A stretch of DNA of 64,000 bases from JAXGXJ01 sp050943595 (GTDB lineage Bacteria; Actinomycetota; Thermoleophilia; RBG-16-64-13). The stretch is taken from assembly GCA_050943595.1 (NCBI GenBank), contig JBMNPM010000001.1, positions 184,234-248,233 on the forward strand, given 5' to 3'. How positions within the stretch are numbered: position 1 is the first letter of the stretch; each line of letters begins with the position of its first letter. Of this stretch, positions 35,251-43,999 are shown piece by piece. The translations under genes and the position numbers were made by a program. The notes beneath the pieces are model-generated. The model did no database searches. It was not told the origin of the DNA and saw only the letters and a list, made by a program, of their open reading frames with translations.

Positions 35251-36450
35251 ATGAGATCGAGATGGTTCAGCGTAATGATCGCAGTGGTCTTGGTGGCCGT
35301 TCTGCTCGTATGTATGACTGGTTGCGGAAGTGAAGACACTACTTCAGGAAACGGGGCAGAGTCGACGGTATCGACAGCGGCAGGAGGTTCAGTAGACGCA
35401 GCCTCCGGCACGGAGTCGACTTCCGGCGACACCGCCGGTGCGACATCAGAGATGCGGACCATAACCAATCTGGATGGGTCCACCATCAAGGTTCCCGTTG
35501 AAGCGCGCAAGGTTGCCTGTCTGTTCGGGCCCTCGTATGAAAAGGTTGTGCTGCTGGGCTGCGAAGACAAGATCATTGCCAACGGCGATTTTCATATCGA
35601 CGGCTGGCCGTGGTCGAACGTTATCTACAAGCGCCTGAACGAGGTTCCTGGAGTACCGAATGCACATGCCGACCTCAACCTTGAGGAACTGGTCAAGATG
35701 GGGCCGGACTTGGTCTTCTATTTCAACCGTCCCGAGATGGTCGCGCAGATGGAGAAGTTGGGCCTGGCCGTTGTGCCGGCGGTCCCGTCCAGGCCCAGCG
35801 AATCATCTCTGATGGTGGAAGACACCAAGAAGATGCTTATGGTGTATGCAGAGGCTCTAGGTGATGAGCGCGCACTGAAGCGGGCTGCCGACTATGCGCA
35901 GTACTTCGACGAGAAACTCGCTATGGTGACGGCCATCACCAAGGGAATTCCTGAGAGCGAGCGCCCCTCGGTTTATTTCGCCAACCAGGACCTGTTGAAC
36001 GCGTCGGCCAAGGGTTCCGGTATGCCGGAGGTGGTTGGCCTCGCGGGTGGTGCTGCCGTGACTAAAGACCTGGATGCCGCGTATACCACCGAAATAACTA
36101 TGGAGCAGTTACTCCAGTGGGATCCGCAGTACATCTTTATCGACCACGCCGGCTCCTCAGGCAACGCTACCGCTGAAGAGGTCATCGGTTCACTTTCCAC
36201 CGATGCACGCTTCAAGGACGTCACCGCCGTTAAGAACAATCAGGTGAAGATCAGCCCCACCGGCGTCTTCTTCTGGGATGCCGGTGTGCAGAAGATCCTG
36301 CAAATCATGTGGATGGCTCAGATTCTGCATCCAGATAAGTTCCAGGACCTGGATATGAAGGCGGAACTCAAGGACTTTTACCAGCGCTTCTTCGATTATC
36401 AACTGACTGACGAACAGGCTGAGAAGATCCTGCTGCACGAGAACCCATAA
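35251..36450 (+). CDS. Periplasmic-binding lipoprotein of a FecCD-type importer (MolA/FhuD-like)
   Basis: 399 residues from ATG 35251 (AAAGGAGAG upstream). Lipoprotein signal with lipobox MTGC at about residue 27, a Ser/Thr-rich linker, then a class III binding-protein fold: ITNLDGSTIKVPVEARKVACL, NLEELVKMGPDLVFYF and LLQWDPQYIFIDHAG. It would deliver a metal chelate, corrinoid or oxyanion to the permease. The DUF364 and MoeA genes downstream suggest molybdate or tungstate, as for the MolABC type II importer; this is inference. Confidence 0.88.
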   Translation: MRSRWFSVMIAVVLVAVLLVCMTGCGSEDTTSGNGAESTVSTAAGGSVDAASGTESTSGDTAGATSEMRTITNLDGSTIKVPVEARKVACLFGPSYEKVVLLGCEDKIIANGDFHIDGWPWSNVIYKRLNEVPGVPNAHADLNLEELVKMGPDLVFYFNRPEMVAQMEKLGLAVVPAVPSRPSESSLMVEDTKKMLMVYAEALGDERALKRAADYAQYFDEKLAMVTAITKGIPESERPSVYFANQDLLNASAKGSGMPEVVGLAGGAAVTKDLDAAYTTEITMEQLLQWDPQYIFIDHAGSSGNATAEEVIGSLSTDARFKDVTAVKNNQVKISPTGVFFWDAGVQKILQIMWMAQILHPDKFQDLDMKAELKDFYQRFFDYQLTDEQAEKILLHENP

Positions 36451-36581
36451 ACCCAAACCTGTAACTCGCAAACCTGTAACTCGGTGAGAGGCTCCGGGGA
36501 GCACTGCATGAAGGGTGTCATGCTTTCCGGAGCCTCACGTTCTGGTGGGGAGACCCCCATACCTGGAGGCTGCTTGTTCTT

Positions 36582-37592
36582 GTGAAGAGGCGCGTTCTTG
36601 TTGTCCTTATAGTGCTTCCGCTCCTATTCTTCTTTATCTCCCTGTTCGTGGGGCGCTATCTGATCTCACCGGCGACTACCCTCCAGGTGCTGCTATCGAA
36701 GCTCTTTCCCATTGAGCAAACGTGGTCGCAGCAGGTTGAGAACGTCTTGTTTCAAATCCGCATGCCACGGGCTCTGTTGGCCGTGTTGGTGGGGGCAGCC
36801 CTCTCTTTGAGCGGGGCGTCGTTTCAAGGTATGTTCCGCAACCCACTTGTCAGTCCCGACATCCTGGGTGTCTCCTCGGGTGCGGGATTCGGCGCTGTAG
36901 TGGCCATCATGTTCGGAGGTGCTGCGTTGGCCATCGAAGTGGGGGCTTTCGTGGGCGGCTTGGTAGCGGTCGGGCTGTCGTTTGCCATCAGCCGGAGTTA
37001 CAAGACCTCTCCTGCATTGATGCTGGTTCTCGCCGGCGTGGTGGTAGGCGCGTTTTTTGCCGCCCTCATCAGCCTACTCAAGTTCGTAGCCGATCCATAC
37101 GAAAAGCTGCCCGTGATCGTCTTTTGGCTCATGGGTAGTTTCAATGCGCGGTCGTATGCGGATGTGCTCACCGTTATTGGTCCCATGGTCTTCGGAACCG
37201 CCCTCCTGCTGGCGGTTCGCTGGCGCATCAATGTGCTCTCCATGGGCGATGAGCAGGCGCGTTCCCTGGGAGTGAACACTGAGACACTCAAGATCATTGT
37301 GATTGTGGGAGCCACTCTCGTCACCTCCGCTTCTGTGGCAGTGAGCGGGATAATCGGCTGGGTGGGTCTCGTGATTCCTCACGTAACCCGCATGCTTGTG
37401 GGCACCGATCATCGCGTACTGCTCCCCGCCACCCTCTCAGTGGGAGCTGCCTACATGCTTCTCATCGACACGTTGGCGCGTACGGTCACCGATGCTGAGA
37501 TACCGCTGGGCATCTTGACGGCCATCGTCGGCGCGCCCTTCTTTGCCTATCTGCTGCGAAAAACCAAGGGAAGTTGGGGTGTGACCCAATGA
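36582..37592 (+). CDS. FecCD/BtuC-type permease (MolB-like)
   Basis: 336 residues, about ten membrane helices. FecCD hallmarks: RMPRALLAVLVGAALSLSGASFQGMFRNPLVSPDILGVSSGAGFGA (positions about 63-108), FWLMGSFNARSY, and the C-terminal GWVGLVIPHVTRMLVGTDHR contact loop. GTG 36582 gives the family length; GGAGG is 12 bases upstream. Forms the channel of the importer with the ATPase that overlaps its stop. Confidence 0.93.
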   Translation: MKRRVLVVLIVLPLLFFFISLFVGRYLISPATTLQVLLSKLFPIEQTWSQQVENVLFQIRMPRALLAVLVGAALSLSGASFQGMFRNPLVSPDILGVSSGAGFGAVVAIMFGGAALAIEVGAFVGGLVAVGLSFAISRSYKTSPALMLVLAGVVVGAFFAALISLLKFVADPYEKLPVIVFWLMGSFNARSYADVLTVIGPMVFGTALLLAVRWRINVLSMGDEQARSLGVNTETLKIIVIVGATLVTSASVAVSGIIGWVGLVIPHVTRMLVGTDHRVLLPATLSVGAAYMLLIDTLARTVTDAEIPLGILTAIVGAPFFAYLLRKTKGSWGVTQ

Positions 37593-38503
37593 GCACGGTG
37601 ATCGCGGCTTCTGGGGCGCAGTTCAGCTACGGGGACACCATTATCTTCTCCGATCTAAATGTGTCCGTCGCTTCGGGGGAGGTGCTCTGCTTGCTGGGTG
37701 CCAACGGCTGCGGTAAGACCACCTTCCTGCGCTGTTTAGCCGGCTATCTCCACCTGCAGGCAGGGAACATCCTATTGAACGGCGCTGATATCAAGCACAT
37801 GGCGGCTGGAGTGGTGGCGCGTCGCATAGCCTTTGTTTTTCAGGACAATGTCGCCAGTTTTCCGTACACGGTTCTCGAAGTAGTACGTATGGGGAGAGCT
37901 CCGCACTTGTCCTTTTTCGCTTCTCCGGGGGCGGAGGATACCCGCATCGCGGAACGTGCCCTTGAGAATGTGGGAGTGGCCCACTTGAAGGATAAGCGGT
38001 TTACCCAGATCAGCGGCGGAGAGCGGCAACTAGTGGTTATCGCCAGGGCCTTGGCCCAGGAAGCCGAGGTGATCATTATGGACGAACCGACCTCGGCTCT
38101 GGATTTCAAGAACCAAACGCTTGTGCTGCGTCTTATTCGGAAGTTGGCTGCGCAGGGATTGACCATCGTCATGTCGTCGCATTTCCCCAACAATGCCCTC
38201 CTCTTTTCAACCAGAGTGGCGCTCATGCACAAGGGCCGTTTCATTGCTGTGGGAAATCCCAATGAGGTGATCGATGAGGCCAATCTGGGAGAGATCTATG
38301 GGATGGAGGTCAAGATGCTATCGGCCACCGAGCCGGGCAGCGGGCGTCCGTTGCACTTCGTGATTCCCGCTGCTGATCCTATGGATAGCGAGCAACCGAC
38401 GCCCAATCATGCGGCAGCACCGGTTCAACGAGACGTGCAGGCCTCGCGTACATGCAGCAGGTCGCAGGAGCCCGGGCCGGCTCCCTGTTCGTCGCCGGAT
38501 TAA
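37589..38503 (+). CDS. Importer ATPase (MolC/BtuD-like)
   Basis: 304 residues. ATG 37589 overlaps the permease stop as ATGA. Walker A GANGCGKTT, Q-loop VFQDN, signature SGGERQ, Walker B VIIMDEP, and switch His in MSSHFP. The C-terminal 50 residues, rich in Ala/Pro/Ser, extend beyond the usual ABC fold. Confidence 0.95.
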   Translation: MSTVIAASGAQFSYGDTIIFSDLNVSVASGEVLCLLGANGCGKTTFLRCLAGYLHLQAGNILLNGADIKHMAAGVVARRIAFVFQDNVASFPYTVLEVVRMGRAPHLSFFASPGAEDTRIAERALENVGVAHLKDKRFTQISGGERQLVVIARALAQEAEVIIMDEPTSALDFKNQTLVLRLIRKLAAQGLTIVMSSHFPNNALLFSTRVALMHKGRFIAVGNPNEVIDEANLGEIYGMEVKMLSATEPGSGRPLHFVIPAADPMDSEQPTPNHAAAPVQRDVQASRTCSRSQEPGPAPCSSPD

Positions 38504-38519
38504 AAGGAGATACAAGCCA

Positions 38520-39326
38520 GTGGTAGACAGCAGAGATCAGACCGGAGATCAGACCGAGGAACGGATGGACACAGCACACTGGGACGCGATAGCCGAGGAC
38601 TTCGAGCGCCAGTTCAGCCGCAGCGACTATCGTCGTTTGATGGTCGAGAAGATCACCGTTTTCTCAAATGAGACCGTGCTGGATGTGGGCTGTGGACCGG
38701 GAACATTGGCCATACCATTAGCCCATACGGCTAAGAATGTGACGGCCCTTGATATATCTGCTGCCATGCTCCGGGTGGGATGGACGCGTGCCGCGGAGGA
38801 GGGGGTGACCAACATCTGTTTCATGCAGGCCGATTGGAATGAGGTCGTGCCTGGGAAGACCGTTCCTCTGCATGACGTTGTAGTTTGCTCGCGCGCCCTT
38901 CCCGGGCACGACCTAGAGATGGCGCTCAGCAGGGTCGACGAATCCGCCAGGCGTCGAGTGTACGTTACTGTCAGGAGTGGGCCGGACGAATCGGAGCGCT
39001 TCTATGAAGAATTGCACAAGGAATTGGGCCTGCCACCGTCGCGACGGCGCTCGACCGATAGAGAGTGCCTCCATCTCTTGCGACGTCTCGGCATAAGAGC
39101 GGAGGTCGAGCCCATCATCTATACGGATTCGTTCCGCTATTCGCACGCGGCCGATGCCTTCCGCGTTCTCGGTAGCCATGTGCCCATAAAGACCGCGGAG
39201 CAAGAAGCGGCGTTTATGAGGTTCATTCAAAGAAATATGGATAGGAATGGACGCTTTGAGCTCGATATAGAGAGTCGCTGGGCGGTGCTCTCGTGGGAAA
39301 AGGCTGGCTGGAACCCCGGGACGTGA
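38520..39326 (+). CDS. SAM-dependent methyltransferase in the importer operon
   Basis: 268 residues from GTG 38520, preceded by AAAAGGAGA; a longer frame overlaps the ATPase gene. SAM motif I is VLDVGCGPGTLAIPLA, followed by VTALDISAAML. The N-terminus contains a perfect 12-bp tandem duplication that adds a repeated DQTG/DQTE peptide. Its place between importer and DUF364/MoeA genes suggests a role in processing the imported ligand. Confidence 0.87.
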   Translation: MVDSRDQTGDQTEERMDTAHWDAIAEDFERQFSRSDYRRLMVEKITVFSNETVLDVGCGPGTLAIPLAHTAKNVTALDISAAMLRVGWTRAAEEGVTNICFMQADWNEVVPGKTVPLHDVVVCSRALPGHDLEMALSRVDESARRRVYVTVRSGPDESERFYEELHKELGLPPSRRRSTDRECLHLLRRLGIRAEVEPIIYTDSFRYSHAADAFRVLGSHVPIKTAEQEAAFMRFIQRNMDRNGRFELDIESRWAVLSWEKAGWNPGT

Positions 39327-39409
39327 TACTTGTAGGTGATGGTAGCCTCCACCGCCAAGATGGTCGGGAAAATCAAAGCCGATACTAGGCCGGCTCAGGT
39401 AGCGGAGAT

Positions 39410-39443
39410 AAAGAGTTCATACTGCGAAAGAGTTCATACTGCG
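39410..39443 (+). repeat. Perfect 17-bp tandem duplication before a start codon
   Basis: AAAGAGTTCATACTGCG twice in a row; the second copy touches ATG 39444. Each copy brings an AAAGAG that could act as a ribosome site. Confidence 0.9.
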
Positions 39444-40334
39444 ATGGAGATCTACATGGATAGCGATGACATCATCCAGGAAACGATTCAGCACATCCGG
39501 GAGGTCCTCGGCGGCGATCTTGCCGAGCTGACTGTGGACCGAGCTGCGCTCGGTCTGTTCTTCTCAGGAGTCAAGCTGAATACAGGCCATGGAGGCTTGT
39601 GCTTTACCCCCATCAAGGAGATACTCGAGGCCGTCTGTTGTCCCAGTTCCGCGAGGGCGATGCCTCTCTCTGGCCGGCTGACCGGCAGGAGCGCGGAAGC
39701 CTACCTAGAGGATTTTCGCAGCGACAACATTCTTAAACGGACCCTCGGGATAGCCGTACTGAACGCACTGAGCGCAGCATGCTGGGAGCGGAGCGAGGAC
39801 CGCGCCTACGATCTCGAGGTAGGCAAAGACGCTTTCGATGAGGTGGAGATCGATCCTGCCCGAAAGACCGTCGTCGTGGGGGCGCTGGCTCCCATCATCA
39901 AGAAGCTCCGAGCTGTGGAGGCGGATTTCTTGATCTTGGAGATGGATCCCGCTACGCTGAAGCCGGCAGAAATGCCGCACTATGTCCACGCCGACCGGGC
40001 GGCAGAGTTTGTTCCAGATGCCGACCTCTTGATTATCACGGGGACGACGATCCTGAACGGCACCCTCAGCGGGCTGCTTGGCATGGCCAAGTCTGGATGC
40101 GAGATCGTCGTGACCGGACCGACGGCGAGCATGGTGCCGGAATCCTTCTTTGCACGCGGAGTGACGATGCTGGGCGGCATTTTGGTGACCAAACCGGATG
40201 AGCTCCTGGACATCATAAGCGAGGCCGGCTCCGGCTACCATTTCTTCGGCAAGTCCGCGGAGAGACTCATAATCCGGTGGGATGGAGATCGTCGGTCTGC
40301 AGGACTAGACGGGGTTAAGGAGTCTATACGATGA
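39444..40334 (+). CDS. DUF4213/DUF364 Rossmann-like metal-chelation protein
   Basis: 296 residues from ATG 39444; in-frame starts at 39336/39339 would add 36 residues without homology-like composition. The N-terminal half (LFFSGVKLNTGHGGLCFTP, about residue 35) matches DUF4213, and the C-terminal half (VVVGALAPIIKKLR, LIITGTTILNGTL, VTGPTASMVPESFFARGVTMLGG) matches DUF364, a PLP-independent Rossmann-like fold often found near metal importers. The biochemical role is unknown. Its stop overlaps the MoeA start (ATGA). Confidence 0.85.
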   Translation: MEIYMDSDDIIQETIQHIREVLGGDLAELTVDRAALGLFFSGVKLNTGHGGLCFTPIKEILEAVCCPSSARAMPLSGRLTGRSAEAYLEDFRSDNILKRTLGIAVLNALSAACWERSEDRAYDLEVGKDAFDEVEIDPARKTVVVGALAPIIKKLRAVEADFLILEMDPATLKPAEMPHYVHADRAAEFVPDADLLIITGTTILNGTLSGLLGMAKSGCEIVVTGPTASMVPESFFARGVTMLGGILVTKPDELLDIISEAGSGYHFFGKSAERLIIRWDGDRRSAGLDGVKESIR

Positions 40335-41608
40335 AGACACCCGCTGAGGCGCTTGCTGAGATACTAAGTCACGTGCGTGAGTTGGAGTCTGAGACGGTGA
40401 CCTTGAGCCGGTCGCTTGGGCAGGCAGTCGCAGAAGACATCCGCTCTGACTACGATCTTCCGATGTTGGCCCTCTGTGGCCCAGATGGGTATGCGGTCCG
40501 CTCTGAGGACATAGTGGGGGCCAGCAGGGAGAACCCGGTGGTGCTCGAGATCTTGGGCAGCAATCGCGCGGGGTATCTACCGAAGCAGAACCTCAGGCCG
40601 GGCGGGGCTGTGCGTGTGATGACCGGATCTCCTGTACCGCAGGGGGCGGATTGCGTCGTTGCCTTCGAGAATACTGATGAGCCGGGAGACAAGAGCGGTC
40701 CTGGCCTGGGAGAACCGTCACATGTGGCGGTCTTCCAGGCTGAGAGATCGGGAGCGAACATCCGGCCGGCCGGTAGCAACGTGAGCAAAGGATCAGTGGT
40801 GGTTTCGCGCGGAACCTGCATTGGCCCGGCTCAGATATCCGCTCTCACCGCGATAGGCGTGACTACGCTGCAGGTCATCAGACGTCCCCGCGTAGCGATC
40901 ATATCCACGGGAGACGAACTAGTTCGTCCGGGGAAGCCTCTGCAGCCGGGGAAGGTATACGACAGCAATACTCCCGCCCTTGCCGCCCTCGTCGCGCACT
41001 GTGGTGCCACTGCCGTTACGTATGGAATCGCGCGCGATAACGAGCGTTCGTTGATCGAAAAGCTTTGCAAGAGCCTCCAAGACGGTCGTGGGACCGACGC
41101 CATCGTGACTTCGGGCGGGGTCTCTAAGGGGGACTACGATCTGGTTAGGCTCGTGCTCGACAAGATCGGCCGGGTGGTTTTCTCGCGCGTCAGCATGGGG
41201 CCGGGCGCATCGTTTGCCTTTGGGTTGGCAGATCGGGATACCCCGGGGGGCAGGGAGTCTGTCCCCGTCTTTGCCGTGGGCGGCCCGCCGGTCGGGTGTC
41301 TGGTCAATTTTGAGACGCTGGTCCGGCCGGCTCTCCTCAAGATGATGGGGTGTGCCAATCCCGCACCCCTGACGGTGGATGCGGTCGCCACCGGATCTAT
41401 TTCGGGTGGAAAGCCACTGGATTTCGTCAGCTGGAGCTATCTAAATGAGGTTGCCGGCCAAAACCGAGTGGATCTGCGACTTTCCGAAGAGCGGGGCATG
41501 ATGGCGGCAATGGCCGGCGCCAACTCGTTTACCATCGTTCCCAAGGGTGGGCAGATCACAGAAGGAGATCAGGTAAGAGTGCGACCACTCGATTGGACGC
41601 GGTGGTAG
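40331..41608 (+). CDS. moeA: Molybdopterin molybdotransferase MoeA (copy 1)
   Basis: Inserts molybdate (or tungstate) into adenylylated molybdopterin. 425 residues, all four MoeA domains: N-terminal SDYDLPMLALCGPDGYAVR, VMTGSPVPQGADCVVAFENT, IISTGDELVRPG, the DSNTPALAALV and SGGVSKGDYDLV catalytic stretch, and a C-terminal beta domain. Overlap ATGA with DUF364 puts it in the importer operon and supports a Mo/W role for that system. Confidence 0.95.
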   Translation: MKTPAEALAEILSHVRELESETVTLSRSLGQAVAEDIRSDYDLPMLALCGPDGYAVRSEDIVGASRENPVVLEILGSNRAGYLPKQNLRPGGAVRVMTGSPVPQGADCVVAFENTDEPGDKSGPGLGEPSHVAVFQAERSGANIRPAGSNVSKGSVVVSRGTCIGPAQISALTAIGVTTLQVIRRPRVAIISTGDELVRPGKPLQPGKVYDSNTPALAALVAHCGATAVTYGIARDNERSLIEKLCKSLQDGRGTDAIVTSGGVSKGDYDLVRLVLDKIGRVVFSRVSMGPGASFAFGLADRDTPGGRESVPVFAVGGPPVGCLVNFETLVRPALLKMMGCANPAPLTVDAVATGSISGGKPLDFVSWSYLNEVAGQNRVDLRLSEERGMMAAMAGANSFTIVPKGGQITEGDQVRVRPLDWTRW

Positions 41609-41624
41609 TCGCTGATAGATCTCC

Positions 41625-41653
41625 TTGTAGGTGTGCTGTGGATACGTTATACT
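41625..41653 (+). promoter_or_regulatory. Promoter of the structured RNA gene
   Basis: TTGTAG at 41625-41630, a 17-base spacer, TATACT at 41648-41653. The predicted start is about 41660. Confidence 0.7.
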
Positions 41654-41659
41654 ACTATT

Positions 41660-41835
41660 TGGATAACGCAGGCGGCTTCTTCCCAGCGGGCCTTCTCGCG
41701 CTGTCTATCTGCGCCGGGGGAGGATCCGGAGTGCACCCGGGTCCTCCCCTAGCAGCTACTACCCCATCACGTCGGAGTGGCGTCGCATGGAGTGGCCCGC
41801 TGTAAGAGGCCTCTGCTGCAGGAGGCCTTTTCTTT
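41660..41835 (+). ncRNA. Rod-shaped structured RNA, 6S-like candidate
   Basis: About 175 nt between a good promoter and an intrinsic terminator, with no coding frame. CAGCGGGCC (41684-41692) pairs with GGCCCGCTG (41794-41802), and the ends outside it can pair further (TCTT/AAGA, GG/CC, GCA/TGC). An apical hairpin, GGGGAGGA (41717-41724) with TCCTCCCC (41742-41749), encloses CCGG/CCGG. Between them lies a large asymmetric open region. A closing stem, a central bubble and an apical stem at this length are the layout of 6S RNA; a Mo-related regulatory RNA is the alternative. Confidence 0.55.
41807..41835 (+). terminator. Terminator of the structured RNA gene
   Basis: AGGCCTC, 8-base loop, GAGGCCT, then TTTCTTT. 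The left arm overlaps the closing stem of the RNA, so the two pairings compete. Confidence 0.8.
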
Positions 41836-42008
41836 ATGATAATCCGCAGTCTCATGGGGGCCCCGGTGGACCTTCTCGCCGGTACGAAGATGTCTGATCC
41901 GTGTGCCGGGGCTTTGCTGAGGGCCGTGATGGGGTGCTGCACATACTGAATGGGTTGCACATACTGTATTCTGCCGGGGACATAAGTACCCTACGAGAGG
42001 GGCGTTCG

Positions 42009-42476
42009 ATGAAGGTGACCAACGGCACAGTCGTGACCGTGCACTACACACTAAGCACTGAGGATGGTGTCCTCGATTCTACCGAAGACCGTGCCCCCCT
42101 GACCTATCTCCACGGATACAACAACATCATCCGCGGGCTTGAAGAGGGGCTCGAAGGGCGGGAAGCCGGTGACAAGTTCCGGGTCACCGTAGAACCATGG
42201 AAAGGCTACGGTATGCGTGACGAACGGGCCGTCTTCCGTGTGCCTCGCAATAATCTGCCCACCGACATGGACCTGCAGCTGGGTATGGAGCTTTCCGGGA
42301 GCTCTCCCAAAGGCTCCCTGCGCACGATAGTCGTTGGCCTTGGCGACGATGTCGTCACACTGGATAGCAATCATCCGTTGGCGGGATTGACCCTCTTCTA
42401 CGATGTGGATATCGTGTCAGTGCGGGAGAGCCGGGAGGAGGAGAGGGAGCAAGGTCGGGTCGCTCCTGTGAACTAA
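42009..42476 (+). CDS. FKBP-type peptidyl-prolyl isomerase (SlyD-like)
   Basis: 155 residues from ATG 42009 (GAGAGGGG upstream). VTVHYTLSTEDGVLDST, PLTYLHGYNNIIRGLEEGLEGREAGD and VEPWKGYGMRDE are the FKBP core and the SlyD IF-domain entry; the C-terminal segment HPLAGLTLFYDVDIVSVR closes the fold. Unlike E. coli SlyD there is no His/Cys-rich metal tail. Role: prolyl isomerase and chaperone in the cytosol. Confidence 0.93.
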   Translation: MKVTNGTVVTVHYTLSTEDGVLDSTEDRAPLTYLHGYNNIIRGLEEGLEGREAGDKFRVTVEPWKGYGMRDERAVFRVPRNNLPTDMDLQLGMELSGSSPKGSLRTIVVGLGDDVVTLDSNHPLAGLTLFYDVDIVSVRESREEEREQGRVAPVN

Positions 42477-42582
42477 GCCGGTAGATAACGTCGCTGCGTG
42501 ACCGCATTGCTGCGTGACCGTTCGACCTTATGAGATGGGCCCCGGCAGGTCTGGCCGAACTCGCCCGCCCGAGCCGATCACG

Positions 42583-42621
42583 ATTGGGCCGCCCTCGCGA
42601 ACGAGTCGAGGGCGGCCCAAT
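42583..42621. terminator. Perfect 15-bp inverted repeat between convergent genes
   Basis: ATTGGGCCGCCCTCG (42583-42597) and its exact complement (42607-42621) with a 9-base loop. It lies between the SlyD-like gene and the broken binding-protein gene. There is no T-run, so it is called a terminator from position and stem strength only. Confidence 0.55.
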
Positions 42622-42650
42622 TGATGCCGGGGTCTAGGTCTATAGAGTCA

Positions 42651-43602
42651 CTAGGGGGTCGGCGCCAAGAACGCTTCGAACTCAGCGGTGCTCAGATCGT
42701 AGTCGTAGAAACGCTTGAAAAAGTCCTCGGTGAGGCTCTCTAGGTCCAGGTCTTTGCATTGTTCTGGATACAGTGTTTTACGTTATTGAGGGATTGCGCT
42801 ACGTTGACACCGCCGGCAGCTGTGATCAGAGCCTGACCCCAAGCATCTCCACCGTTCGTATGTGTTAATGCGCCCAGAACGTAGTAGACGCGGACCCTCT
42901 CGTCAGCAGAGAGGTTCTGGAGTCGATCGTTGATGGCCTGCATCTGCTTCTCCCAGAATGTCGTGAGCTCAGCGGCTGTCGCCGGATCTCCGAGGAGATC
43001 TCCAATCAACTTGAACTCTTTGATACAGGACTCGGGTTTGTTATTGGCTCCGGTGTTGATCTCAACGACCGGTATACCCGCGTTCCTGATCGCAGCATTA
43101 CCTTTTTTTGCCGTCTTACTGGCGATCACGACGTCTGGTTTCACACTCAATAGGGACTCGATGTTTACGTTGTCAAACGTTCCGACGTCCGGCAGTTGGG
43201 CCAGGTCGGGATAGGCTTTCAGTAGGGTGGTGAACTTCTTCTGGGAGGGGAGGGCAACGATCTTGGAAGCTCCTCCCATCACGGAGACCGCTTGAGCTGC
43301 TCCCCCCTGGCAGGTGATGGCGATCCGGTTCACTGTCGCTGGAACGACGACTGTGTTGCCGCCCATGTCGGTGAGCGTCAGCTTGGAATCTCCAGCCGTT
43401 TGACTTGTTGCGGGCGCTGGGTGGAAGTCGTTGGCGCAGAAGGGGTCGTCGCTGCTGGAGCGGTGTTGTTTGTAGTGGAGTCTGCCGTTGTGTCCTTCCC
43501 ACAGCCGGCGGCTCCTACCGTCAGAACTATCAGGAGCGCGGCTACGAGGAGGACTACCCACGCTCCTGCCCATGTTGCGGTGAACACCTTGCGATACGTC
43601 AT
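42651..43602 (-). pseudogene. Broken binding lipoprotein of the second importer
   Basis: The signal peptide and lipobox (MTYRKVFTATWAGAW, then VGAAGC) are in one frame (43602 down to about 43400). The body (LTLTDMGGNTVVVPATVNRI, SLLSVKPDVVIASK, VYYVLGALTHTNGGDAWGQ) is in a second frame. The C-terminal end (DLDLESLTEDFFKRFYDYDL) follows in a third, after a segment of about 80 expected residues (binding-lobe end) is missing. At least one frameshift and one deletion are needed, so a working protein is unlikely unless the assembly is wrong here. Confidence 0.75.
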
Positions 43603-43915
43603 TTCTGATCCTTTCGGGTTTTCTTTTCAGACATGTGGGTTTCGTTTGCCTGACGGCGGTGGGATGAGGGTCATCAGGCTTGTCTGAGCGACGGTCCCCA
43701 TATGCGCCTCCTTAAGGGCGATGCGCCGTAGATCATAGTACTACTCAAAGTATCACGTGCGGCCGGCAGTCTCTCGCGTCACGGTTGGGCAGTGGGCCTC
43801 GATCATGAGGGCGCGATCACGACGCGGAGGTGCCGGCGGTCGTGCAGGCAGCGGCATGGTGCCTCCAGGCGTTCCACCGACTTCGCGTTGCTTCTCCATT
43901 AGTTAGAAGACTTTG

Positions 43916-43949
43916 GGTGACACGGCGGTTTCGGCGTTATACTGTCACC
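43916..43949 (+). promoter_or_regulatory. Promoter with flanking inverted repeat, second importer
   Basis: TATACT at 43938-43943 is a good -10; possible -35 boxes are TTGGGT (43913-43918) or GTGACA (43917-43922), neither at ideal spacing. GGTGACA (43916-43922) and TGTCACC (43943-43949) form a 7-bp inverted repeat around it, a possible operator. Confidence 0.45.
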
Positions 43950-43999
43950 AGGATAGCAACAGGGACCTACCGTGGACCCGACGAAGCTGGGGGAGAAGC

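Noticed and set aside
41593..41805. 70-codon + frame across the structured RNA
   Set aside because: It starts inside moeA in another frame, has no ribosome site and spans the RNA promoter.
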